From positions 1 to 55,844 of the forward strand of contig JAEETA010000017.1 of the NCBI GenBank assembly GCA_016286555.1: 55,844 nt of DNA. Reading direction: 5' to 3'. The notes under the pieces are model-generated. The model was not told where the DNA came from and ran no database searches. It saw only the letters and a list, made by a program, of their open reading frames with translations. A program made the translations under genes and the position numbers. This stretch comes from Lachnospiraceae bacterium (GTDB taxonomy: Bacteria > Bacillota > Clostridia > Lachnospirales > Lachnospiraceae). Positions 1-8,700 of this stretch are shown piece by piece. Each line of letters opens with the position of its first letter. Position 1 is the first letter of the stretch.

Positions 1-1221
1 CTGAGCTGGGTGATCCTTTCCTTCTTCGGCGCGCTGCCCATGGTGTTTGCCGGGGCCATCCCCAATTTGGTGGACGCGTACTTTGAAACGGTCAGCGGCT
101 TTACCACCACCGGCTCCACCATCCTGACGGAAATCGAGCATCTGCCCAAAGGCGTGCTGTTCTGGCGGTCCTTTACCCACTGGATCGGCGGCATGGGCGT
201 ATTCGTCTTCATCATGTCCGTCCTGCCTCTCATGGGAGGCTCCACCTTAAACCTCATGCGTGCGGAAAGCACCGGCCCCTCCGTGGGCAAGCTGGTGCCC
301 AGAGTGCAGGATACGGCAAAGATCCTCTACCAGATCTATATCTTCCTGACACTGCTGTCAACCATCGTATACATCGTCTGCGGATTGAATCCCTTCGATG
401 CCATCTGTATCAGTTTCGGTACCGTTGGCACCGGCGGATACGGAATTCTGAACACCTCCGTCGGCTCCTACAGCGCCGCAGCCCAGTGGGCCATCGGAGT
501 CTTCATGGTAATGGCCGGCATCAACTATTCGGCGTATTTCTACATCATCCGCCGTCAGCTAAAGAACGCTTTTGCCATCGAGGAAATTCGGCTCTACCTG
601 ACACTGGTCGTGGCAGCGACTCTCGTGATCGCACTGAACATCCGCGGATTCTATCCCACCTTCGGTGAGGGACTCCGGGCATCCTTTTTCCAGGTGTCCT
701 CTATCATCACCACCACGGGATATTCCACTGCGGACTTCGATCTGTGGCCTTCCTTCTCCAAATCCATCCTGGTGGCCCTCATGTTCATCGGCGCCTGCTC
801 CGGCTCCACCGCAGGCGGAATGAAGGTATCCCGGATCCTGATCTACTTTAAGGAGCTGTGGAAGGAGCTGTCCGGCATGGTGCATCCCAGACAGGTAAAG
901 GTCCTGCGCATGGACGGTCATGTTCTGGGAGATGAGACCATCCGCAATACGGGAGCATTCCTGGGCGCCTACTTTATCCTGTTCATGCTCTCCACCCTGG
1001 CGGTCTCCATCGATAATTTCGATTTCACCACCAATTTCACTGCCGTGGCCGCAACCTTAAACAACATCGGCCCCGGCCTGGGTCTGGTGGGTCCTACCTG
1101 CAATTACAACGGCTTCAGTATCTTCTCTAAATTCGTCCTGATGCTGGATATGCTGGCAGGCCGTCTGGAGCTCTTCCCCATCCTGATCCTCTTTAAACCG
1201 GGATGTTGGAAAAAATATTAA
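1..1221 (+). CDS. trkH: TrkH-family potassium uptake protein, C-terminal part (5' end outside window)
   Basis: Channel-forming membrane subunit of a Trk/Ktr potassium uptake system. The reading frame is open to the first base of the window, so the N-terminus lies upstream. The visible 406 residues are strongly hydrophobic and carry the repeated filter segments typical of TrkH: TTTGS near the start, a VGTGGYG loop, an ITTTGYSTADF loop and a late NNIGPGLG loop. The C-terminus, LELFPILILF followed by a short basic tail, is the usual family ending. These four P-loop-like segments and the length of the visible part make the family call firm. The cytoplasmic NAD-binding partner (TrkA/KtrA) is not in the window and may lie upstream. 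A metal-dependent regulator gene follows 63 bp downstream with its own ribosome-binding site. Confidence 0.93.
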   Translation: MSWVILSFFGALPMVFAGAIPNLVDAYFETVSGFTTTGSTILTEIEHLPKGVLFWRSFTHWIGGMGVFVFIMSVLPLMGGSTLNLMRAESTGPSVGKLVPRVQDTAKILYQIYIFLTLLSTIVYIVCGLNPFDAICISFGTVGTGGYGILNTSVGSYSAAAQWAIGVFMVMAGINYSAYFYIIRRQLKNAFAIEEIRLYLTLVVAATLVIALNIRGFYPTFGEGLRASFFQVSSIITTTGYSTADFDLWPSFSKSILVALMFIGACSGSTAGGMKVSRILIYFKELWKELSGMVHPRQVKVLRMDGHVLGDETIRNTGAFLGAYFILFMLSTLAVSIDNFDFTTNFTAVAATLNNIGPGLGLVGPTCNYNGFSIFSKFVLMLDMLAGRLELFPILILFKPGCWKKY

Positions 1222-1284
1222 GCTGTGCTATAGTGGTTAGAGATATCTACCCTTTGAATCCGTTACCTGTCAGGAGGTTACAAA

Positions 1285-1671
1285 ATGCGGGGAAATGTGG
1301 AGACAGCTTCCGCCGAAGATTATCTGGAGTCCATCCTGATCATTCAGGAGAAAAAGCCTGTTGTGCGTTCCGTTGATATTGCCAACGAGCTGGGCTATAA
1401 AAAATCCAGTGTCAGCGTTGCCATGCGCAACCTGCGTGAAAAGGATCATATCACCGTCACGGACGAAGGATACATCTATCTGACGGATTCCGGCCGCAGG
1501 ATTGCCGAGATGATCTACGAGAGGCACAAGTTCCTGACCTCTCTCCTCACCGCTCTGGGTGTAGATCCGGAGGTGGCACAGGAAGATGCCTGCCGTGTGG
1601 AGCATGACCTTTCGGAGCAGAGCTTCGAAGCCATCAAAAAGGTGGGAACGGAATATTTGAAAAAACACTAA
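1285..1671 (+). CDS. DtxR/MntR-family metal-dependent transcriptional regulator
   Basis: A 128-residue DNA-binding protein of the DtxR/MntR type. An N-terminal winged helix (about residues 8-70) includes a helix-turn-helix around VRSVDIANELGYKKSSVSVA, a wing with TVTDEGYIYLT, and then the metal-binding/dimerisation helices (ERHKFL, EEDACRVEHDLSEQ-like segment). Length matches the short MntR-like form lacking the C-terminal SH3-like domain. The start at 1285 is set by CAGGAGG about 10 bases upstream. Such proteins repress metal transporters or metal-stress genes when Mn2+ or Fe2+ is bound. The neighbouring genes do not show which metal. A bidirectional terminator follows immediately after the stop. 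Confidence 0.85.
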   Translation: MRGNVETASAEDYLESILIIQEKKPVVRSVDIANELGYKKSSVSVAMRNLREKDHITVTDEGYIYLTDSGRRIAEMIYERHKFLTSLLTALGVDPEVAQEDACRVEHDLSEQSFEAIKKVGTEYLKKH

Positions 1672-1707
1672 AAAATACCTCGAACCAAACGGTTCGAGGT
1701 ATTTTTT
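1671..1707. terminator. Bidirectional intrinsic terminator
   Basis: A near-perfect inverted repeat (AAAAAATACCTCGAACC, AAAC loop, GGTTCGAGGTATTTTTT) lies between two convergent genes. Its A-run on the left and T-run on the right allow it to stop transcription from both the regulator (+) and the transglutaminase-like gene (-). Confidence 0.9.
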
Positions 1708-3448
1708 ACTCCTGCCATGTCGTTACATTGTGATACAGCCTGTAATAGCCGGAACCCAGGTTCTGCACCTCCAGCAGAATGGAGAAGTGATCCATTCCCA
1801 GGGTGGTCAGTGCAGAGTTCACATAGCCCGTCTCATAGGCGCCGGTTCCGTACTCCGACTCGATCCTGGAAAGCAGGGCTGCAGGCACCACATTGCTGAA
1901 ATGCTGCTGTCCCGCACCTGCGGCCACCAGTTTGGACAGGCAGTCCGCATAGTATTCGTTCATGGTCCATTCCACGCCATCCACAGTAAGGCCAAGGGAG
2001 CTTAAGGTTTCTTCCAGGGTAGGCCCGGAGGATTCGGAATCTTCATCGGAGCCCGTACCCGAGTTACCTGAGCCGCCGGAACCATTGCCGGAGCCGTTAC
2101 CCGAGCTGCCGCCACCGCTGCCGGAACCGTTACCCGAGCTGCCGCCACCGCCATTTCCGTTACCGCTTCCACCGTTGCCGCCGTCTGCCACCTGAGAATC
2201 CCGGTCCGTCATATCCTGATACTCTCCGTTGGGGTAATGGTCCGGATAACGCAGAGGCGTAAAGGGATCGTCGTTGATGTAGAAGGAATAATCCTCAATC
2301 TGAGGTCTTATGGTGCCGTCATCCGCCACTTCCACCTCGGCCGTGCCGTCCTCCAGCCCACGATATTTCGTGCCCAGACATGCAGGCAGGTTCACGGAGA
2401 GACTGGTGCGCACATGATTGCCGGCATAGTCCGCATCCGTGCGGTTGAAATACACATACGTGGAAGGATCCGTGTCATCCCAGGTCACGTCCACATTGTA
2501 ATAATCTCCATCCAGCTTCACGATGTCCCAGGCATGGCTCTCGGTGGTCCTGCCGGTGCAGTAATAGGTGGGGATCCCCAGCTGCTGCATACAGTACTGG
2601 AAGGCTCTGGAATAGCCTGCACAGACGGTCTCGTGATTCACCAGGGCACTGTAGGCACTCTGGTTGTATTTTGCAGACTCCCGATAACTTACCAGACTGA
2701 TCAGGGCGTCATGTACCAGCTTCTCCCGGAAATAGGGCTCATCAAGGGTACGGGCCGCAGAGACGATGTTATCCGCTGCTGTCTCAAAGCTCTCTTTTGC
2801 TTCCTCCAGGTTGTCCGCCAGATCGTAATACAGGAGGTCTACCTCCACAATATTACCGCCCTCCAGGTACTTCACCGTATAGGAGGACTCCATGTAAAAG
2901 AGCTCCGGATGATCGTTCATCACTGCCTCAAAGCAGTCCTGGAGCTTCGTCACGGAAATGGCGGCGACGGGAGTAAATGCCGGTGTCACATTGCAGGCAT
3001 TGGCATAGATCTGCCGGTAGATCCGCTTACTGTTCTCATCCAGCATCCCATAGTAGGGATAAATGGTCTCGTCAAAAGTGAGATTTTCACCGGTATCGCC
3101 CTCTCCCACATCGCTGAGGGAAATGGACGCTTCCTGCTCTCCGATGAGGTCTTCGCTGCCGAAAACCGGGGTATACCCGTTCAGATCCGCCACATTCTCG
3201 GGAACGGAATCCACCTCCCCCGTCAGCACATAGGTCAGATCCGCCAGCACCACGGTGGTGAGGTCGTTTTCCTTCGGCTCTTCCTCTTTATTCAGTTTGC
3301 TCAGGATTCCTTCCACGGTGCCGTTGCCGTAGAGCATGGTGGCCAGAGACTCGGTCAGCTGCGGGTTCATGGCACAGACCAGCACTCCCACGCACGCTGC
3401 CAGGACCAGCACCAGAAGGAACATGATAATTTTTTTGATGAATTTCAT
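1706..3448 (-). CDS. Transglutaminase-like domain surface/secreted protein
   Basis: A secreted or membrane-anchored protein with a transglutaminase-like (papain-fold) domain. The first 30 residues form a basic stretch plus a hydrophobic segment (KIIMFLLVLVLAACVGVLVC), acting as signal or anchor. A catalytic triad is visible: Cys276 in ETVCAGYSRAF, His305 in ESHAWDIV and Asp320 in YNVDVTWDD. After the catalytic domain comes a Gly/Ser/Asn-rich linker of about 50 residues, then a conserved C-terminal segment of about 100 residues. Such domains in Clostridia act as proteases or cross-linkers on the cell surface. The substrate is unknown. I chose the ATG at 3448; an in-frame ATG at 3493 has a purine-rich GGAAGGGGG upstream and would add 15 basic residues, so the start is uncertain. 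Monocistronic, convergent with the metal regulator. Confidence 0.82.
   Translation of the reverse strand: MKFIKKIIMFLLVLVLAACVGVLVCAMNPQLTESLATMLYGNGTVEGILSKLNKEEEPKENDLTTVVLADLTYVLTGEVDSVPENVADLNGYTPVFGSEDLIGEQEASISLSDVGEGDTGENLTFDETIYPYYGMLDENSKRIYRQIYANACNVTPAFTPVAAISVTKLQDCFEAVMNDHPELFYMESSYTVKYLEGGNIVEVDLLYYDLADNLEEAKESFETAADNIVSAARTLDEPYFREKLVHDALISLVSYRESAKYNQSAYSALVNHETVCAGYSRAFQYCMQQLGIPTYYCTGRTTESHAWDIVKLDGDYYNVDVTWDDTDPSTYVYFNRTDADYAGNHVRTSLSVNLPACLGTKYRGLEDGTAEVEVADDGTIRPQIEDYSFYINDDPFTPLRYPDHYPNGEYQDMTDRDSQVADGGNGGSGNGNGGGGSSGNGSGSGGGSSGNGSGNGSGGSGNSGTGSDEDSESSGPTLEETLSSLGLTVDGVEWTMNEYYADCLSKLVAAGAGQQHFSNVVPAALLSRIESEYGTGAYETGYVNSALTTLGMDHFSILLEVQNLGSGYYRLYHNVTTWQE
2040..2195 (-). 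repeat. Gly/Ser/Asn linker-coding repeat with 33-bp units
   Basis: Low-complexity DNA encoding the Gly/Ser linker of the transglutaminase-like protein. A 25-bp stretch starting at 2094 recurs exactly at 2127, a 33-bp (11-codon) period, so linker length could change in frame by repeat slippage. Confidence 0.75.
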
Positions 3449-3528
3449 GGAAAATATTATACTCCGAAGCCCGCGTTTTCTCAACCGTCCCATTTCCCCC
3501 TTCCCTGTTTTCGGGGGTTCCGTCGCCG

Positions 3529-3557
3529 TTGAAAGCAGGAGGAAAAAATGGTATAGT
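3529..3557 (+). promoter_or_regulatory. Sigma-A promoter of the nitroreductase gene
   Basis: TTGAAA (3529-3534), a 17-bp spacer and TATAGT (3552-3557) form a near-consensus promoter about 45 bases upstream of the GGAGGG/ATG of the nitroreductase. Confidence 0.7.
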
Positions 3558-3607
3558 CATACAGGAACCGTAAAGCCCGTTTAATATGAATCGTGGAGGG
3601 ATTTACT

Positions 3608-4144
3608 ATGGACGTTATTTCCTGTATCAAGAACCGCAGAAGCATCCGCAGCTTTGACGAGACCCGTAAGGTTTCTCACGAGACCATCGAATCCATCGTT
3701 GCCGCTGCTGCTTTCGCTCCCAGCTGGAAAAACACCCAGATCACCCGCTACATCGTTCTGGAAGGGGAAGCAAAGGACCGCCTGGCAGAATGCACTACCA
3801 TCTGGGCGAAGAACGGCGACATTATGAGAAGCGCCTCCGCAGTGGTGGCTGTCACTTTCATTTCCGGCAGAAGCGGTTATGAGAGAGATGGTTCCTATTC
3901 CACTCCTCTGGAGGATCGTTGGCAGTATTACGATACCGGCATCGCTTCCGAGGCATTTGTCCTGGCAGCATATGACGCAGGTGTCGGAAGCGTCATCCTT
4001 GGTTTATATGATGACAATGCTGCTGAGGTCATCGGTGTTCCCGAAGGCCAGAAGCTTGTTTCCCTGATCCCCATTGGCTATTACACCGAAGATCCCGTTG
4101 CTCCTCCCCGTAAGAGTGTGGAGGATCTCCTTTCCTATCGTTAA
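3608..4144 (+). CDS. Nitroreductase-family flavoprotein
   Basis: A 178-residue FMN-dependent nitroreductase-like oxidoreductase. The N-terminal NRRSIRSFD motif (FMN phosphate binding), the central Ala-rich AAAFAPSWKNTQ segment and the C-terminal GVPEGQKLVSLIPIGYY are characteristic of the family. Such small enzymes use NAD(P)H to reduce nitro or quinone compounds; the physiological substrate is not predictable. Start: the ATG at 3608 has GGAGGG at 3595-3600 with a 7-base spacer; an upstream GTG at 3593 overlaps that Shine-Dalgarno sequence and is rejected. The gene stands alone between its own promoter and an intrinsic terminator. Confidence 0.88.
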   Translation: MDVISCIKNRRSIRSFDETRKVSHETIESIVAAAAFAPSWKNTQITRYIVLEGEAKDRLAECTTIWAKNGDIMRSASAVVAVTFISGRSGYERDGSYSTPLEDRWQYYDTGIASEAFVLAAYDAGVGSVILGLYDDNAAEVIGVPEGQKLVSLIPIGYYTEDPVAPPRKSVEDLLSYR

Positions 4145-4149
4145 TGTTT

Positions 4150-4179
4150 AGAGCCGAAGATTTTTTCTTCGGCTCTTTT
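4150..4179 (+). terminator. Intrinsic terminator after nitroreductase
   Basis: AGAGCCGAAGA, a short T-rich loop, then TCTTCGGCTCT followed by TTTTC. The hairpin lies directly behind the nitroreductase stop codon and before pyrB. Confidence 0.85.
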
Positions 4180-4213
4180 CACGCAAGTCTATAAAGAGAA
4201 AGAGGAATGAACT

Positions 4214-5128
4214 ATGCGACATTTGATGAGTCCCCTGGATTTTTCCACGGAAGAGCTTGACAGGCTCTTTGATCTGGCAGCAAGGATCGAAGCGGATCCC
4301 GCACATTTTGCTCACGCCTGCGAGGGTAAGATCCTGGCCACCTGCTTCTACGAGCCCAGCACCCGCACCAGACTCTCCTTCGAGTCTGCCATGACCAGAC
4401 TGGGCGGAAGAGTCATCGGATTTTCCGATGCCAACTCCTCCTCCGCTGCCAAGGGCGAAAGCGTCTCGGACACCATCCGGGTCATCTCCTGCTACGCTGA
4501 CATCTGTGCCATGCGCCATCCCAAGGAAGGTGCTCCCATGGTGGCGGCAAGCAGATCCCTGATCCCCGTGATCAATGCCGGAGACGGCGGTCACCAGCAT
4601 CCCACCCAGACCCTGACGGACCTCATGACCATCCGGTCCCTACACGGATCCCTGGGAGGCTACACCATCGGCCTCTGCGGTGACCTGAAGTTCGGCCGCA
4701 CCGTCCACTCCCTCATCAATGCCCTCTCCCGCTACGATGACATCCGCTTCGTCTTTATCTCCCCTCAAGAGCTGCGGGTTCCGGATTATGTGATGGAGAT
4801 GCTCCGTGAGAAAAATATCCCCTACGAAGAGACCATCCGCCTGGAGGATGTGATCGCGGATCTGGATATGCTCTATATGACCAGAGTCCAGAAGGAGCGC
4901 TTCTTCAACGAGGAAGACTACGTCAGACTGAAGGATTTCTACATCCTGGACAAAAACAAGCTGGGCCTGGCCAAGGAAGACCTCATCGTGCTCCATCCCC
5001 TTCCCAGAGTCAACGAGATCTCTGTGGAGGTGGACGAGGATCCCAGAGCCGCTTACTTCAAGCAGGCACAGTACGGCGTGTATGTGAGAATGGCACTGAT
5101 CCTCACACTGCTGGAGATTGAGGTCTGA
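4214..5128 (+). CDS. pyrB: Aspartate carbamoyltransferase catalytic subunit
   Basis: Catalyses carbamoyl phosphate + L-aspartate to N-carbamoyl-L-aspartate, the committed step of pyrimidine biosynthesis. The 304-residue length is normal. Carbamoyl phosphate-binding STRTR is at residues 49-53, HPTQ at 129-132, and the late [11 protein letters not shown] loop contributes to aspartate binding. The start at 4214 follows AGAGGA. pyrI follows 56 bp downstream, so the holoenzyme should be the allosteric E. coli-like catalytic/regulatory assembly. No pyrR-type attenuator leader was found in the short space behind the preceding terminator. Confidence 0.96.
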   Translation: MRHLMSPLDFSTEELDRLFDLAARIEADPAHFAHACEGKILATCFYEPSTRTRLSFESAMTRLGGRVIGFSDANSSSAAKGESVSDTIRVISCYADICAMRHPKEGAPMVAASRSLIPVINAGDGGHQHPTQTLTDLMTIRSLHGSLGGYTIGLCGDLKFGRTVHSLINALSRYDDIRFVFISPQELRVPDYVMEMLREKNIPYEETIRLEDVIADLDMLYMTRVQKERFFNEEDYVRLKDFYILDKNKLGLAKEDLIVLHPLPRVNEISVEVDEDPRAAYFKQAQYGVYVRMALILTLLEIEV

Positions 5129-5184
5129 CCGCAACGTAGGACACTATTCGAAATGAACCATCGGAATAACGGAGGAATCTCTAT

Positions 5185-5613
5185 ATGTTGAATGTAGGAA
5201 AGATTGAAGAAGGCTTTGTGCTGGACCATATCCAGGCAGGTAAGAGCATGGATATCTACGAGCACTTAGGCCTGGATAAAATGGACTGCACCGTGGCCAT
5301 CATCAAGAATGCCCGGAGCAAGATCATGGGAAAGAAGGACATCCTGAAGGTGGAATGTGACATCGAGACCCTGGACCTGGACGTCCTGGCTTTCATCGAT
5401 CACAACATCACCATCAATGTCATCAAGAACGGCGAGATCGTGGAAAAGCGCGTCCTCTCCCTTCCTAAGGAGGTAAAGAACGTCATCCGCTGCCACAACC
5501 CCAGATGCATCACTTCCATCGAGCAGGGGCTGCCCCACATCTTCGTACTGGCGGATGAGGAGAAAGAGATCTACCGCTGCAAGTATTGCGAAGAGAAATA
5601 TTCCGGAAAGTAA
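5185..5613 (+). CDS. pyrI: Aspartate carbamoyltransferase regulatory subunit
   Basis: A 142-residue regulatory chain that binds nucleotide effectors in its N-terminal domain and contacts the catalytic chain through a C-terminal zinc domain. The four zinc ligands are visible at Cys103, Cys108, Cys132 and Cys135 (CHNPRC and CKYC). The N-terminal MLNVGKIEEGFVLDHI matches the effector-binding domain start. GGAGGAATCTCTAT precedes the ATG. It is the second gene of pyrBI and is followed by a strong terminator. Confidence 0.96.
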   Translation: MLNVGKIEEGFVLDHIQAGKSMDIYEHLGLDKMDCTVAIIKNARSKIMGKKDILKVECDIETLDLDVLAFIDHNITINVIKNGEIVEKRVLSLPKEVKNVIRCHNPRCITSIEQGLPHIFVLADEEKEIYRCKYCEEKYSGK

Positions 5614-5630
5614 TTATCGCAGGAAAAACA

Positions 5631-5676
5631 GATCCCCCGGACATCGGTTTCATACCGACATCCGGGGGATTTTTTT
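5631..5676 (+). terminator. Intrinsic terminator after pyrI
   Basis: GATCCCCCGGA...TCCGGGGGATTTTTTTC, a GC-rich stem with a small internal bulge followed by a T-run; it ends the pyrBI transcript. Confidence 0.9.
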
Positions 5677-5744
5677 CTTTTGGGGGCAGCATTTCGGCCG
5701 CCCTCTTTTGTTTCGTTTCTTTCAGAGATATCCGATGATACGAC

Positions 5745-8700
5745 TTAGATCTCTCCGCCGATCTCGATGCCGGCATGGTGGCACTGATCAATAAACTCGG
5801 GAGATCCGGTGAAGCCGTTGAGCACCTGTTCTCTGGTCCAGCCTTCATTCTCCAGGCGGTTCAGCCAGTCGTTGAATCCACCTTCGTCCGCATCACGGTT
5901 AAAGATTGCGTGATACAGGTCGCGGATGTAATCACCGTTGTTCCGGTTCAGGTTTGCATACTCCTCACCGTTCAGGAAGCTGTTCACCATGACTCTCGCG
6001 GTGACATCAGGTCTGTGGATGGACATCAGGGTTACCCAGAAGTCCACCTCCTCCTGCTCGGGCACGCGCTGGAAGACAGTGTCATACAGGCCAATGACCA
6101 GAATCTTCACAGGTGCATCGTTCGGGCATCCTGCGATGGTGCAGTGGTCGGTCTGGATGGTACCCAGAGCAGGGACATTTGCAAGCCCCGTGCCGGGATT
6201 CACATCATAAGTCTCACACAGATTGAAGAATTCGGGGCTGGTGAGGAAGCCCTGCACCACCATCTCTCTGGAGTATCCTTCGTCGATAAGGAAGGTCCAG
6301 CCGTTTTTCCCGTCATCATCTGCTGCTCTGTTAAAGAGGCCGAGATACAGGTAATCCAGGAAGTGGGAGTTACACATGTTCCGATCAATAAACTCGGGAC
6401 TGAAGATAAATCCTGCAGCCGCCTGTCCTGCGGTAAGGGATCCACCCACGATCTGATCGGTCCAGCCGTCTACCTCCTCCTGCTCAGGCTTACGGTCCAG
6501 GAAGACATGATACAGACGGGTCACGAAGCTGCTGACAGTCCCGTCATCGATCCAGTCATCATCAGGATCCGGGGTAGGATCGGGAGTCGGGTCAGGCGTA
6601 GGATCCGGGGTGGGATCCGGCGTCGGGTCGGGAGCAGGCGCCGGTGCTGCGATGGATACGGTCACCTTTGCTGCCGCGCTGTCGCTGTGGTTGGTATCTC
6701 CGAAGACCTTGTACCATACGCAGTAAGTGCCTGCAGACGTTCCTGTCGGAATCGCCGTATCGTAATTGCCCGTTGCGGCGCTTTCGTTGCCCAGTGCATA
6801 CTTCAGGGTACCGCCGGTAGCGGAGCCTGCATTTACCAGCGCCTGCGCAGAGCCGTTTGCAACCAGTCCGGTCCGTGCCGTCGGTGCGGTCACGGTGGGT
6901 GCTGCCTTGGTCACGGTCAGCGTCACGGTTGCTTCGCCTCTCGTGGTTTCGGACTCATAGACTGCCTTGATGGTGGTAGTACCCACCTTTGCGATGGTGA
7001 TGACACCGGTAGTGGCCCCTACAGTTGCGACAGACGTGTCAGAACTCGACCAAGTCCAGGTGCCGGTGCCTCCGCCGGGATTTGTAACAGTTCCGTGGAA
7101 TGCAAAGCCGGTAGTGCCATAGGTCAGGCTCTTATTCCCCTCGGTGATGCTGACGCCGGCATTGCCCAGTGCTCTGGCGGTGACATTCACTGTCACGTTG
7201 TAATTGTTGTAGTTTCTGCAGCCCGTCACAGGGATCGTAACGAAGGCTGCGGTATTGGCAGTCTTTGCGGATACGGAGAAGGTCAGGGTCGTTCCATTAA
7301 CGCTTGCTGCCGTGACAAAATCATTGGTAAAGACGGGTACGCCGTATGCGCCGCCCTCGGGCAGTGCAGGAAGAGTTACCGTCAGGTTCTGCTGCGCTCT
7401 CTCCGCTCTTACATCTCTTGCCACAGAGGTCGTTCCGGTATAGGCCACGGGGGCAATCGTCAGGGTTCCGTAGGCCAGATTTGAAACTGCATTATAATTT
7501 GTTCCGTTCGCCACATCGAAGGTAACAGAATAGGTACCTGAACCTGTCGGTGCGGTCGCGGATTTTGTATAACTCGTTCCGGCTGTTCCGGTGTAGTATA
7601 CGGTGACTGCGCCGGCGCCGTTGCGGCCACTCTTTAATGCAGGTGCCGTGACCGACTGAGCGGATCCTGTGTAGGAGCGATTGGTGGTTGCAGTGATGTT
7701 GTTAAAATCACTTACTGTCGGCGTTGCCTTCTGCAGGGACCAGGTCGCAGTCCTTGTTCCGGAATAATTCCCTGTTCCGGTAATGGTCAGAGTATTATTC
7801 CCTACATTGGTTGCAGTTCCACCAGAGGTGATCGTATATGTCACAGGGGTATCCCCAATCTGCACGCTTGTGATCACCACATTCTGCGAAGAACCGTTAT
7901 ACACATTCTGGGTTCCCAAGTTGATCGTCGCACCGGAGATGGGCGTTCCTACGATGGTAACCACCACGTTTCGAATAAAAGGAGCATAGTTCTCCGACCG
8001 AACCGATACGGGCAGTGTCACCACATCACCGATATGCATGTTACTCAAGGTCGCCGTGACATCGCCGGTGGTGGAATTTACCGCGAAATTCGAAACCGTT
8101 GTGGAATGAGACGTGCCGGATACCGTTGCCGCTCCGCCTACGAGGTAACGAAACTCCCCGGGATTTTTCCCGTCAAACGTATCTGACACACTTGTCGAAA
8201 TCGCAGTGTTTGTGTAAACCTGTTCGATTGCCTTATTGCCAATCCCGGTCGCCACCGCAGTACCCGACTTACAAAATAGATATTTATAGCTTGCATTATT
8301 GCCATTTACACAGCAGCCATCCAAATATATAGTTCCCGAACCATTGTAGTTATTTGAAGATTTAATGATGCTGCCATCAAGTACGCAGTTCGTTAATGCT
8401 TTTAACCTTCCTTTGACGGTAAGGCTTCCTCCAAACACGCAAAGATTTGCCATGTTTATATTACTTCCGCCAGTGTACCCGGTAAAACCAATTCCGTTAG
8501 TCCCCCCACCATCAAACGTCGATTGGCCTCCCCGAATGATTACCTTACAGTTTGCTCCACTGGAAAGTACACCCGCACCAATGGTTTCTACAATTCCACC
8601 ATCAATCTCAAAAACCCCATTAACTATCCATATCCCTCTTAATCTCGGATTATGTTCTTCATTTAATTCTACCTTTCCTGTTACTCTTCCACTTTGAATT

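Noticed and set aside
4180..4213. PyrR-binding attenuator upstream of pyrB
   Set aside because: Only 34 bases separate the preceding terminator from pyrB; there is no room for an anti-antiterminator and no PyrR-like motif.
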